A DNA stretch of 64,000 bases from Opisthorchis felineus (Eukaryota > Platyhelminthes > Trematoda > Opisthorchiida > Opisthorchiidae): positions 446,551-510,550 of the forward strand of contig SJOL01006417.1 of NCBI GenBank assembly GCA_004794785.1, in the 5' to 3' direction. The notes under the pieces are model-generated. The model saw only the letters and a list, made by a program, of their open reading frames with translations. It did no database searches and was not told the DNA's origin. Made by a program: the position numbers and the translations under genes. Shown in pieces: positions 25,701 to 38,575 of this stretch; position 1 is the stretch's first letter, and every line of letters starts with the position of its first letter.

Positions 25701-27496
25701 TTGACGCCGTAAATGAAATTCTGGATTTGAAGTTCACTCTTTACACCTTATCAGGTGACCTGGGTTTGTAAAAAAACAGTTCCCAGCTAAATGGTCTAAA
25801 CAACACGGTGAAATGGAGCCATCGGTTGCGACTTTATGTTTTCATTCACTATCTGGATATTAGGCAGATTAAGGGGATTTTGGCACTGTAAACCAAGTAA
25901 TCCGATTACCTTTCCAACCAACAATTTATCCTCCTATTTATCAATCTATTAATGTTCTCTGGAAACAGAAACAGTCATGTTTCAGGGAGAAAATGATTTT
26001 CTGCTTCAGGAAGGAATAAGCCTATTTCAGCCGGTCAGAGTTTAGTTAGTCTAAAAAGTGTAAATATGGGTAGAGTCTACGGAAACTATTTCAGCAGGAA
26101 CGTACCTGCTTGCGTTTTGCACTAAAAACACATGATACTCTGATGGGTCATAATCGGTTGACGATCGTTTTTATCACATATACATTACTTCCAATATTCT
26201 GAGCTTTCAGCCCAAATGACCCATGTAATCTGTTGCTTCTGGAGGGAAGCAGACTAACCAAATTTTTCATCCTCTCACTCTTGGGTTGGTGCAGACGCCT
26301 TGTACTCATTCAGTCTGCCGAATTAGTGTCCTAATGCAGTCTTCCTGAAATTTTATTCACAGTCACAAACATGATTAACAAGAGACCCTGGAGGAAATTG
26401 TACATCGGAATATTTGGCAATACATATCCGTGGGATTGTAATGCTTTTCGCCTAAGTGGACTGCACGGGCAGAGTATTTGTGCACGACAACAACTAAAAA
26501 CTAGCAAAAGCACCTGAAGCTATTAACACCTCAACGGATGTAAAACATCACAGTTAACATTGACAGAAGAACGCCCGCACCATATAATGTCAGTGGTAAT
26601 GTTCTGGGTGTTTTTCATTGCCATATAATCCGTAAGACAAAACTCCAAGTAAAACATTTCTCTCCTAGATAAAGCACCCAGAAAAACCATACCAAAATTT
26701 TCCACATTACTGAGTTGTCTCCTTTTGTAGTCTGGGATTGAAAACGATGAGATGGATCAAGTAAAACTGCACTTATGTAACCGGTGGTCTCGACTCTGAA
26801 TGGTTTCTCTGTGGGTGATAACCAGAATGCAACAGCTGTCAGTTAAGTAGATTTGTCTGATGATTTGAACAAGTTTCAAATAGGACAGAAGTCTCCAGTC
26901 AATTATCGAAAATCTGCTGTTTGATAGCTCTTATTAAAGTGACACTGCAGCGGTGGACAAATTAGCTGCATTGTTGTCATAAAAAAAGTTCATTGAATGC
27001 ACAGCCGCTGGTGAGTATAAGTAAGGGACTTTAATGTTCTGAATATTGAATACTGAATACACTTTATGATAATAAAACACCCAGGAATTAGGGAATCACA
27101 TTCAATTCCTACGCGTTATTCATCTCAGGCAACACAGAACCCTTCCTCACAGTGAAGTCAGAATTTTCGTTTTCAGTGAGGCCACGAATGCTTTGGTACT
27201 GCCAAAGGACTTGTTAGTTCTGTCAACACCAAAGTTGCCCATTCATTGAGCGTAGTTTCTGGTGAGGGAATAAACACTGCGTCCCAAGAGACATACAGAT
27301 CGCAATGTGCATTGACTATAGAAGACTACAAAAGAGTGCATAAGAATTACGTTTTTGTGTGCAAATGTCACTCACAGAAGCAAACTCTTCAATCAAATAC
27401 AAATAAATTGAGATTTCATTCTGTCAGTGATGCCGAGATTCTCTGTACGGCTATTTTATCCCTTCTGAGAATCAGTAGCAATACACGTCTCACGAA
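19701..27496. other. Long unassigned stretch
   Basis: Nothing recognisable was found in nearly 8 kb. Open frames stay under about 130 codons and overlap on opposite strands (for example 23516-23848 and 23934-24323, both minus). A stretch near 21372-21402 has a TTCGAATC-containing B-box-like string but no partner A box. The region looks like intergenic or intronic DNA with decayed repeats. Confidence 0.45.
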
Positions 27497-27565
27497 ACTC
27501 CAGGAAGTTTCGATCCCGCAACCGCCAGGTTAGTATTTAGACCAGTTTACCGTTCGGTCACGAGC
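27497..27565 (-). repeat. tRNA-like (SINE-type) fragment
   Basis: On the minus strand an A-box-like GACCGAACGGTAAACTGG is followed, after an anticodon-arm-like stretch (tctaaatactaacc), by GCGGTTGCGGGATCGAAACTT, a good B-box position. The stretch actaacctggcggttgcggg closely parallels actagccaggaggtcgcgga at 51.25 kb, so the two probably share a tRNA ancestor. No acceptor stem is visible. Confidence 0.45.
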
Positions 27566-30453
27566 AGCTGGTCAGCACTGCCGTTAACTGGTATTCAGAC
27601 TGAACATAGGGTCACTCATTCTCCAATTACGGAATCACATGGTCACGCGTTGATTGGTTCTGAATGCATCCAAAGCATGTTGCTGGTTTGGCAAGGCAAG
27701 ATCAAGCAGTTTCCGACACCGCATTGCAAACAATCAGCGAAACAGAACCAGAAAATTGCCACTTTCATTGAGCTGTAAGTAGGCTAATTGGAACCCTTTT
27801 GTTAGTTGACAAGAACTTATTCACTGCTAAGCCACCATCGCCAAGGCATCCTCAGCCTTCACATGAGGCCCAAGAGTTGCTGAGTCAGTTTCCACACAAG
27901 GGCTGGAATGCATAATTACGGACAATTTTGATCCTGTCAATAACCAGTTAAACAAAATATATGGTACAGTTGGAATAATTCCACTGTTATTTTCATTAAC
28001 TTTCCGAGAAATGCGATAAACGTGTGAATGTAAGCATACATACTCGTTTAGAAAACCCACATGAGCACCTCGTCACTGAACGGTTTTTTCCTCACCTCGG
28101 TTCAAACGCTCGATATTTTGTCGTCATTCCTGCCTGAGTCGAACTAGTTCGCTTGTTCAGCCAAGTAACAGTGGTTAAAAAACCGTCCTCAATTAATATA
28201 CATGCCAAGCATTGCAAGCGTGGAAGGTGGATGCTATCACACATCTTCACACACTGTTATACGAAGCAATGCTCTATTGCTTATTGTGCCCACACCGCAT
28301 TGCTGGCATTTGACGAGTTTTCTACCCAGGTTTTGGCCTGCTGGAAGAATATTTTCCACACTACATGCGCTTTGAAAGGTGCAGAACCAGGCTTAGGTAC
28401 CTATTTCGACCAAATTCTGAAGGATTCTTTCCACTGAAACGTTTCTGCTTAGTTCGTCTGATGAGAAAACAAAAAACCCGCGAATAATTCTTAAGTCTGT
28501 TGATCTTGGCTTGATTGCGTTAGCATAGATTGCTTTTTAAATTATCCCGCGAGTATAGAACGTCTTAAGTTTGTTAATACAACCATTTTTCACACAATTA
28601 CTTCGTTAGTTTTTTCACCATTGTTTACACTGCTGTCCAGCTCTCTCGAAACTTACTGAATGTGATACTGCCAGATATTTTACCTGAGTTTTATCTGGCA
28701 CCGACAAAAGCCACATTATGTTAGCAGCTGACTATGGTAACCTTAAGCCGAACCGTTTTTCCTCAGAACCTACCCTACTTAATTTATCAGAACCGGTATC
28801 TAACTGTTAATTACGGACTCTGGTTAAATGGTATTTTATTACAGATAGGCCAGGAGGTGATGAAATCTGAATTCGCAGTTGTGACTGAGATAACCTGGAT
28901 AACAGTTACAACCTCAATAGATGTTCTTAGGGACAGCAGCCCACCAATTCCACCATTGCTTTTATAGGAAAGCACTGATTGCCAGAATCCTTCTGCCTTC
29001 CCTGCGCTCAATCGTGAGCCTTTTCAAAACAGTAGTACTCTACTTATATATTGGGACTATGTGAAGTGTCTACTCGAATCGTGTCCGCTACCCGTTTTTC
29101 CTGACCCGCATGATGGCCCATCCTGACTACGTATTTTGTGCGGAAGGAATTTTCCGAGGTAATTTTTGTCATAAAGTAGGTCTTTACACCTTCTTCCTCA
29201 TCCAGATGACAAAGACTACGTGCTTTGAGCTTATACCTGGTCTGTAGTAAAAGGGGTCCTATAGCCCCCTTTCTACCTGTTCAGGCCATATTTCAACCCA
29301 ACTTTTTTTTCTACCTCCAGTTTGTCCACTAGGTCAAATGCTGCACGCTGGATGCAGCAGAGTCACTGTGCGCACTTCACTACATTTTTATGATGAGCCT
29401 TCTCCTATGTGTTTGGTTTGATTTTCTGTACTCCCTTACCAGTTTACTATAGCTGTCGGGACATGCAATACCGCTGGTTCTTCATCATCTCTGGGGTTTC
29501 TATTCAAGAATTTTACACTTTGCTGCTGGTACGCAGTGAATGAAGAAAAGATTCATTCCTCTGTAACGTTACCAAACTTGAAGGTGCCTTTATTCACCTC
29601 TTTTTCAAATATACTAAAACTCGTCTAGTCACCAGCCGCGCAAGGCTTCTAAGTAAATCGTTGCTTTTGCTGTTTTTTGCGATACGTCATCCTGGGCAGA
29701 CATTTCATACTAGAGAAGCTAAATGGCTTATTTTCGTGCGTATTGCATGCATCTCAAGCTTTACCAGAATTGAATGACCCACCTACGCCTTGGTATTCGT
29801 CAACTATAACTTCGTGCAACTGATATCCTGTCGGCACTCTTCTGCTTCTACATTTTTTAAAAGCTTATCAGATCACCCACAACACCTCGACGTATGACGG
29901 TTACAAGTACTCTGGTATTCTAATTTTCCAGACAATGGACCACGCACTTTCCCCAAAGTTCAACGAAGCTTTAGTTCTTTGTCAGACGACTACTTCCATT
30001 GAAGTTCCCTGAGGCTGGATTTCAGAATAAGTTTGTTATGATGTTTTGTCAAGACGTGATTTTCTCTTGTTGGGTGCTAAGCGACTCCCGTAATCTTTGA
30101 CTAGGCTTCAAATCAATTACACATGCTAATCGTGCGTCCTATTTGCATATTTCTTTTCATCATAAAATGGGTGAATGCATTCCTGGTAGTGATTATAACC
30201 CACCACCGGTTATGTGTAGAAGACCGCACTCTCCTGAAAAGCAGCTATTCTGAATATACATATCCTCTCACCACCAATCAAGGTATTTAGAGGACCCACA
30301 GGGTGAATTTTTATGTAACAGTTTTCTTCGAATTTGTTTCGAAATTCTCGTTGTCGCTTCATATTTGCCGCCAGTTTTGTGACGTCAAACATATAAAGTT
30401 AAGTCACATTCAAACGAAGTAGTGAGTCTTTCTGCACACCACTGTGTTCAATT
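27566..30453. other. No supported gene; unassigned DNA
   Basis: I see no recognisable gene, repeat or RNA. Open frames are all under 100 codons. Confidence 0.5.
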
Positions 30454-30474
30454 ATCTATCTATCTACCTATCTG

Positions 30475-30534
<60 letters not shown>

Positions 30535-30540
30535 CCTCTC
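30454..30540 (+). repeat. (CTAT)n microsatellite, short
   Basis: About 80 bp of CTAT units with a few CTAC and CTGT variants. The perfect core is about 30475-30533. It is the same motif and strand as the long tract at 13.5 kb. The open frame through it is a repeat artefact. Confidence 0.95.
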
Positions 30541-33500
30541 TAATTATCACATTACCTACCTGTTTTGCCTTCCTTATTCTTTCAATCGGTCAGCCACGTA
30601 ACAACTACAGCATACTGCTTGGTTGTGCATGCCCGCTTCAAGTAGATGGGGAAGTTTGGGAGCCCTTGGAAAAAGATTGTGATTTTAGTAAGCCAGTAGC
30701 ATTTTTGATCCCCCATAGTTCTAATTTTATCAAGCAGTTATTTCCCTTGCTGGCCCTGATAATCTTCGTCTACTCACAGGACAATCTCTCCAGTTTTATC
30801 CACTCCCCCAGGTGACTCCTTTTGCAATAGGAACTAATCCGACCCTCAAATAATCCACAAATCGCATTTGGTCGAAAACTTCGTTATTAGTTACATACGA
30901 AACATGCTTCTCCGATTCCATGAGTTCGAACTCTTAAAAATCCAGGCGGATGTCATTATAAACTCAGTACAACAATGAAGCTGGGTAATTCATATCATCA
31001 GCAAACAGAAGGACCATAAAACAAAGGTGAGTTGGCACTAAAGAAGCGATGGAACACGCTAATATGATATGACAGTCCATTCAGCAGGCAGTTCAGCGAC
31101 AAACGTCTGCCAACGCAGTTAGCAGATGTTAAGGGGTTGATAAAAACCTACACACGTATTTTACCCTGCCAAGTTTAACTATACCCTACTTCTCTTTTGT
31201 ATGTTTGTTGACCCATTTTATTTTCTTTATGCGGGGAAAGCTTTGAACTGCATATCTCAACGTTTGCGGCCCTGAACAGAGCGTTCCTCTCAGGAGGAAT
31301 GTGAATAAACCACACGCTGGAGTTACAAGCTCTTTGGTGACGCAGTGCCTAAGTAGTCAGAAGTAATGCTGTGTATGTCATAATTATCGTCATGAATAGT
31401 GTTGCTGAAAACAGAGGTGACTCACACGTTGGCACAGAATGCCGCTAAAAACTTTTATTCGTATTTCTTGTTTTATTGCGATTCAGGTGCATCCAAATGC
31501 CATGAAACTACTGGTTATGCTTACCATCGAAAAAGTATTTGAAGAGATGTCGTTCGTTTATCGTGGATTCCAGATTTGCGGAGAGTTTTCTTACGTAGGC
31601 CGTGGGCAAATGTGGGTTCATCGGGTCGTCCGATTTAACGTTTTTCCCCTTGAGTAATATTTCCAGTGCACTTGCCTCTTGTGATTGAAGTAAAATGCTT
31701 GATGTCTCCCCGGTTATCTCCGAAGCTTACTACTCAAACCTATCTTGTTAAGACTAAAGAAAGTCTTAATCTCTAGCTGCCTTGTAGAGAGGAAATGAAG
31801 TAGAAAGGGCTATATTTACAGAAGACAATGAGACGAGACAGTTTTTTGAAGTAGATTTGCAAGCTGCACCAGAGTCCCCCAGTTTACTTTTTCCAATGGA
31901 TAATGGAATATCGGCTGGAAGTCTGAACTTTCAAGCTTGTGAAATGCGTCAACTGGTGCGAGCTCCGCTTATATTTTTAAATATTTCACAACAACATGCG
32001 GACATGTTAAACGAAGACATGCCGATCGAGATTACCCACTGTGTTAAAAAAACGTGTTAATCTTGGCTGTCAATTAAGATAGTTTTGTCTAGTATTCCGC
32101 TACCATTTAAAGTGCAAAGTATTTTGGCTACGCAAACGAATTAGATTTACCCGTTGTAAAAATTACACGGCCGACTTGGCGCCAGATATAAATATAACTT
32201 GCTTTGATTTTTTAAGTCGATCACATTCAGGTTGGCAAGTATCCTATATTCCATTTTTTCGGAGAAAGTGTTGTTCTTCAAGTAAACTTAGTGGCAATTT
32301 TTGTTTTCGATTATATATCTTTTGTCGGCAGAAAACAAGATATCTTGAACGCAGTTAGGATTCAGTTTTTTCCCTGGGAAGAGACAAAAAACAAGAGATG
32401 ATCTGCAGGGTAACCACATCAAAGATTGTCGAAAACCAAGCCGAGTATCCAGGTTTACCCGGTAAACATGCCTTGAGATGAATTGGAATTAGGCGAAAAA
32501 TGGAAAACAAAAAAGGGTTAACGAGAGTCTTGTCGTTCACTGATGAAGGCGAAATGGTTCATAGACTCGTCACTGGTTAGGGAGAATGTCCGATGGTACA
32601 GTTTCTCTCTCTCTCTACATATATATATATAATATAATTTCTACTGATAAACCTGCTACCTAAGTCAATTAGGCGGGCCAAGTCAGGTAAACAAATTATT
32701 CAGACCAACAAATCTGTCCTTTATGAGAAACCCTGGCTTCGGTTACATTACCATTTCTGATGCAGTGAAAGCTAAGACTGCTCTGTAGAGGAAACATTGT
32801 GTTATGTGCCACTTAGTGAGTTTGGTCAACACAGTTAAATTCAAGCTTTTTGGTTGTCACGCTTGTTGGGCTGTCTTAATTAGTAGTAACACTCCATAGG
32901 AACCACGTCGCGTTGTTCGTTTCCCTGTTCTTTCCATAGGACCAATATATTGTGGAAAATGGTAACGCAATGCGCGAAACGAACATGCGACTAACCAAAT
33001 ACCGGCTTTAGTCTCGCCATTATTACAAACCTATCAATAATATTGACTGGATTAAGCATAAGAAAAACTATTCACGAATATAACTGTCGTTTACTTCAAA
33101 AACATGGAAATAGTTACACACAAGGTAAAAGCAAACACACGTGCTGTGTTTGTAACTCACTCCCCCGGGTGATGTATCGGGTGATGTATCGTTGCCACAG
33201 TCCAGCAGGGAAATAAGTCTTCAAGCCATACCTCCCACAGTGATTTTAACGTGATCCTTCAACGCTTCATACTTTATGTAAATTGCAACATTTTTAAGCG
33301 GCGAACACACTGTGGGAAGTTTGTACCTCCATCCAATTACGATAATTTTAAATCCCAAGTTCTCAACATGTTTAAAGACGGATCTCCCCCTACACAGGCC
33401 CTGACAGCGGCTACGCAAGGTGAGGTAAACAAGTACGCACAGTTCTTCTCAAGACAGCTCAAATTTGGAGTTTCGATTGTCACAGAGTTAATTTCAAATC

Positions 33501-33730
33501 AGTCAACAGTCGACACATACTATTATACACTGATTATTTAGCGCACGACTAACAATACGTTAATGAGAATTTGTTGCCTATGAATGCGTAACTGACGGCT
33601 AAATGTCGATAACTTAACAATAAGTTTATGCGTAACTTGTGACAGTTAATCATTTAGTAATAAATTACTACTGAGTGAATAACTAACAGATAATTGGGTG
33701 TTAGGCAATGGTTAGATGAAGGGACCCCAG
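30541..33730. other. No supported gene; small simple repeats
   Basis: This holds a TC run followed by an AT run (32604-32630) and a 12-bp tandem duplication (gggtgatgtatc twice, about 33167-33190). A plus-strand frame at 33251-33541 reads protein-like but is unassigned. Nothing else was recognised. Confidence 0.45.
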
Positions 33731-33912
33731 TTTTGACAAATACACTCATTTACATATCAATTTGGTTTTCGCGAGAGACTCTCCTGAATCTCTCGTTTGT
33801 AAACATAAAGTTTGCGAAAACTCGGGGACTGCGCCTACCTGATGAGCCTTAACAAGGTCGAAACCGGTCGTGGGTTGTCGAAGAGTTTTCAGCAACCTTG
33901 TGAGTAGTTTTC
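33731..33912 (+). repeat. Hammerhead-repeat family, copy D (best copy)
   Basis: From 5' to 3' this copy has a flank (gacaaatacactcattta, then aatttggttttc, then gagactctcctgaatctctc, with a short gap), the hammerhead at 33834-33874, and a tail (tgtcgaagagttttcagcaa, then gtgagtagttttc). The same blocks in the same order appear on the minus strand at 57336-57530 and 12198-12425. That defines a dispersed unit of roughly 180-230 bp. No coding sequence, pol III boxes or poly(A) tail were seen inside it. It most resembles the short hammerhead-bearing repeats known from schistosomes and other animals, although the sequence itself is different. Confidence 0.8.
33834..33874 (+). ncRNA. Type I hammerhead ribozyme, core intact
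   Basis: Stem I is CCUAC (33834-33838) paired with GUGGG (33870-33874), 5 bp including one G-U. The core is CUGAUGA (33839-33845). Stem II is G33846-C33859 plus CCUU/AAGG, loop AAC, one bulged U at 33858. GAAA (33860-33863) follows, then stem III reduced to ACCGGU (33863-33868), then C33869 as the cleavage-site nucleotide. Every conserved core base is present. ACCGGU has no loop but is self-complementary, so two RNA copies could share stem III, as described for hammerheads with very short stem III. Predicted cleavage is after 33869. The expected loop-loop contact between stems I and II was not assessed. Confidence 0.82.
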
Positions 33913-36900
33913 TATATGAAAAGACCCCATTTCTATCTAGAGGAAGATTCCATAAGCCAACCTATATCATGTGATTTAGCTTCGTTATAAAGCAAACAGA
34001 CACGTAGTCTTACAGTCTTATGTAAACATCCTGGGAGAGCTACCATGTGCATGACAATGTTTAGTTGTGAGTGTGCAAAATATCTCTTCTCAGTTGCGCC
34101 ATTATGAGTCTTCAGACGGACAGCACATGTCTGTATGTCATGGTATGAGCGTACAAATCCTTGCATCGTCATCATTATTCAAACGTTTTCACGTTGAAAC
34201 CTCAGATATGATCAGTACTGAAACGTCGTTTATCCGCTTGTGTGGCTAACATAGGGAGAACGTTTTCAGCAGATTTGTGCTGTTTACACGGGCGAGGTTA
34301 TAGATTACCTTTTGGTACCCACATTAGGCAGATTATGCATGCACGCTCAGTCACCGGCAACCAATGTTTAACAACCACATGTTTCGTCTATATCACCGTA
34401 AGTTGCGGGCCGCTGATGGCAACAGGCTTCACGGATGCTGATCAGCAGAACTTTGAAAATTCCAAAGACTCTAGAAGTACCCTGTACTTTGAATTCAACT
34501 GGTCTATTATTCAACGGTTGTAAGAAGTAGAAACACAACCAGCCCATGCAAAACCGTGTATTTTGTGAATTCCACGTGGTTAAACATGACTTTCTGATCT
34601 ACGGGATTCGTTAATTACTACCGGGTTTCACATCACATAAGTTCGCTCAGGTTACCAATCAACCGGTATGCAAACCGCTGTCACTTGCGTCAACCTGCTT
34701 TTTTCGACGTGCATATATATATATATGAAGGCTGATGATTTTTAATGCCCTTTAAGTGTATATTTAAAGTTCACACAGCACTTCAAAGAATACGTACTAG
34801 TATATAATGTCCAAACGGTAGAGCGGGCGAAAGTGTATTATTCAGCGTCTAGCCCCTTTTCACTGAAATACCAAACCAACTGCGTAGAATGTCCATTTAG
34901 TTACCGTTCGATCGCTACCACGTTTAGGCCAGTAAAAGCTGCAATACCTGGAATTGTGGGAAGTAGTAAGTCCACTTTCGTCGGCGTTTACGCCTGATTA
35001 CTACAACTGACTACTACTTGTCCATTTGGTAACAATAAAAAGGAGACGGTTATTGTCCATGCTCAACTTCGAATAATTGTCAACGGCTACACACACACCG
35101 CGTGGAACCAAAGTAAAATATGCATGTGACAAAAGCAGTCGGGGGGTTAAAAGAGGCACACTAAGTTGAAATCGAAAGACCAAAAGAATAGTCAGTGTGT
35201 TGCTACCTAAGTAAACTGTCCTTGTGATGGAAAGCCTCCTAAAAGCACGAAATGGGCCGCAGCAGTTTGACCACCATCACCTCACCGACATCCGAGTTAA
35301 CAGAGTTCGCTTCATCTATGGTGTGCTATTCTCTTGCTCCTGTGCAACTGAAGGCTTTCAGTTTTTGCTATTTTATTCATCAGGTAGATGTTAGCTGAAC
35401 CAATCATAAAGTTAAGTACCGAATTTATCATTCTTTGGTCTGCAGCGAATAAACAAGACGCTATTTAGTCAAAGGCTGCGGAACATTTCCAATCAGTACA
35501 AATTAGAAGTAAGTGGCAGCTCCGTTGTCTAATTTAGCAACGTGTTTACCATGGAAATGGAATCTCAAGCCGTACAGACAACCCCATTGCGATTTTCTCA
35601 ACTGTGGCTTTTATCTTTCTAGTAAAAAAGCAATCTTCACTGTGCAATCATTACAGAACATCCTTGAATGCATTGGTTGAGAGCTTACAGTGACTTGATT
35701 GTGAACTTGAAATGCATATCAGTCCCTTGAGGAGCTTCCTCATGTTTTTGGGTTTCGAACGTTAATAATCTTAGTGTACCTGTTAGATAAGGCTCTCAAA
35801 CGCCAAGAAAAAGAAGTGTTCCACATTCAATGGAACTGCCATCTGGTTAATTATGGTTTTCATTTACCTGGACCTGCACCTGTGTCTGGGTGTGGCAACC
35901 TGCTAGTTCTTATTACACATCAGACAATAAATTTAGCCAGGAGGTCGTTCGTCAGCATCCCGCTTTCGTGCAAACGCATTATCTGTCCTGTTCTAGGTGA
36001 GAAAATATTCCTACACTTTCTTAGTGGTTTAATTTAGACGCTGGGAACTTGTCAATGAACACGGCCAGGCAACAGCACAAATGGTATTCTTAGTCCAACA
36101 TTCATTAATCCTGCACGGAAAGTTATTATTGCTGCATGTGGACTTGAATTGATGACATTTTATTGCCATCCCCGTGATAAAATGGGGCTTAAAACCAGTA
36201 GGTTCGAAAACTACCCTTCTCTCGATTTAGTTTTCTGATTCCAATTTTACGGTCACTGTGGCTTTGTCTTTTGAATTGCAGAACAAACAGTAAAAACGCA
36301 TAGACCTTTGGTGATTAAATGTACGCAAGGTTATGCATGTTTACATGCAAGGCTTTAAAATTTTGTAGCAGAAAATGCCCTTGATACCCGCCAAAACTGT
36401 TTTGGATATCAGGTGTTTTCAAGCAACTTATGTCAAAAATTTTAAGATCGGGGAAAGTGGTACGAAGTCCGTTAACCTTGAAAAGTGAAAATTTCACCGC
36501 AGAGAGAAGGGTCCTGTTCAGTAATCCGGTAAAGGAATTTCACAGCCCTGGTATATAGTATGACTTGCACAAGGGGGCTTATATTATGATGTTCCACTGT
36601 GCGTATATTTACAGAAATGGGTGTCATATTTCATGTCGTGACGAATCAATCCTGAGCGAAAGAAAGCGACATTTTTCAACCATCAAGGAAAATTTGCTAA
36701 AAATTATGTTCTGTTTTCGTAAAAACCTAGTAAATACAGTTGTAGACCAGAACGCTATTGTCTCATGCACTGAGAAAGTTGACTGACGTATCTACTGAAT
36801 TTGATTAAATAATGTTGGAACAAGAACAATACTGAAACGGAAAAACAAGTTGCCCAGCCCATTCCCCGTTGATTTATAGTATGCCGGCAAATGTAAGTCG

Positions 36901-38543
36901 GAAAATTCTTAGATTTTCAAGCCGTTAGAAAACCAGGGAAACTAAGCAGACTAAGCCAATGCCCAGGATATCCGCCAATGTCGGACATTGGTCTGCTGTC
37001 AGAAAGTTTGTTGGTTTGATGCAAAATGAAGTATCCAGTTTTGCGGTCGGCTTATCGATCGTTCATGCACACCAGGATATATCGGTCCAGTCACCTGTGT
37101 TTCTCGCGTAACCTTAGTTACCGCTAAATCAAACGTAACATTCTGCTGAGTGGTGTTCCACTCTGTTGAGAAACAAGGTGAAAAGTGATTAAGTTTGTCC
37201 TCAGAGAGAGGTTACTTGCATGGGAAACTTGGATATGGCGTCCGATGACTCGCCTCTTTAGTCTCATCACCTTATACTTCTGTGGAGGCTTGGACTACAT
37301 GAAGATTGACGCATTTTTAATGTCTCAGTGAATTCATTCAGTATAGTCTACAGAATATCAGCCGGTGTTTTCCGGCGGCCTTTGGTTTCCGTTGAGTTGA
37401 AACTTGGTTTGTAGATTACCTATATAGGATAGCGCGGAGATTGGTCGTAGTGAGAGGGTTCTGTATTTTCGCAGGCACTCGATCGCGCTAGCAAAAAGAG
37501 GAACTATTTGGTTATAATCGCTTTGGTGTTCAGCATTCTCTTTTAAGAGTGTTTAAAGGGGCCAACTTGACCCACAGAGGTCAGTGCGGCCCATATTTCT
37601 AGTGGGATTTCATTGTCGGTTCCTGACATCGTAATATTACTAACAAAATGGTAATTGTGTTATTGTTGGACCTGACTGTATTTTGTCCTTCTTTCAACTG
37701 GGCGAAAGCTCAGTGATCACACCAAACAGAGAAATTTATTTTCATGGTGGACCGCGATTTAACTGGTGACCGACTGTGGTGCAGCATTTACCTCAACTAA
37801 GCATGATAGCAGTAGCTTATAGAACGGGTCTGCTGAAAACGTCAGTAAAACCAATGTCCGTAATTTACGATCCACTAATTATTTCTGCGTTAGAAGCAGG
37901 TAGTGCTGATTTGCAGCTTTGGATTTAGTAACCCTAATGCACAGGATAACATATACGTCTATTACTCAGCTTACAGGCGTGTTATTTTGGCCCGTAAGCA
38001 GAGAAGCTTCCGTCCACCAGCTGCCTTAGCAGATGGTAGCAACGTGTACTATGCAAAATCAAACAGTTTTATAGATTCTCTGTAGACGAAGATAGTGCCT
38101 TCCGTGATGCTTCAGGTCATCTCCACTCCAGGTGGGAAAAATTGCTATACCGGTCTCGGTTTTAAGACGATCAACTCCTGGCACAGAGTTTGAGCTACAT
38201 CGAATTGTAGGTCTGAGTTTGGGTGGAGGACGACTGCATCCGAATCTTTTCCTGCTACTTTCCTGAATGCATGCATGTTTTCTTCCACTGACAAATATTT
38301 TACGATACGGCAGGTGGAAGCAACATTACCTCATTAAATAGTACAGTTGAAATTTCATTCCAAAAATACGAAAGCCTCTGTTTTTTTATAGAGAAGTAGG
38401 ATGGAAACAACCAAAGAAGGCGTTCTAGCTAGACATACCTAATGATGAACTACGTATGTACAAATGGTTACTTGAGGATAGACATCCAGTCTCTCAGCTG
38501 GAGGGATGACTTTGTACTAATTTAAATGTAATTCATTTAGCAG
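33913..38543. other. No supported gene; unassigned DNA
   Basis: This holds a short AT run (34712-34726) and unassigned frames. Near 34180-34285 some strings (tttcacgttgaaacc, gaacgttttcagcag) echo the hammerhead family but the middle does not fit. Nothing else was recognised. Confidence 0.45.
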
Positions 38544-38544
38544 T

Positions 38545-38575
<31 letters not shown>
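38544..38575. repeat. (TTTA)n microsatellite
   Basis: About eight TTTA units. On the minus strand this reads as a TAAA run, a common 3' tail of retroelements, so it might end a minus-strand insertion lying to its right. I could not recognise such an element. Confidence 0.9.

Noticed and set aside
34160..34290. Possible sixth hammerhead-repeat copy
   Set aside because: Shares tttcacgttgaaacc with copy A and a gttttcagcag tail-like string, but the ribozyme segment between them cannot be aligned to the core.
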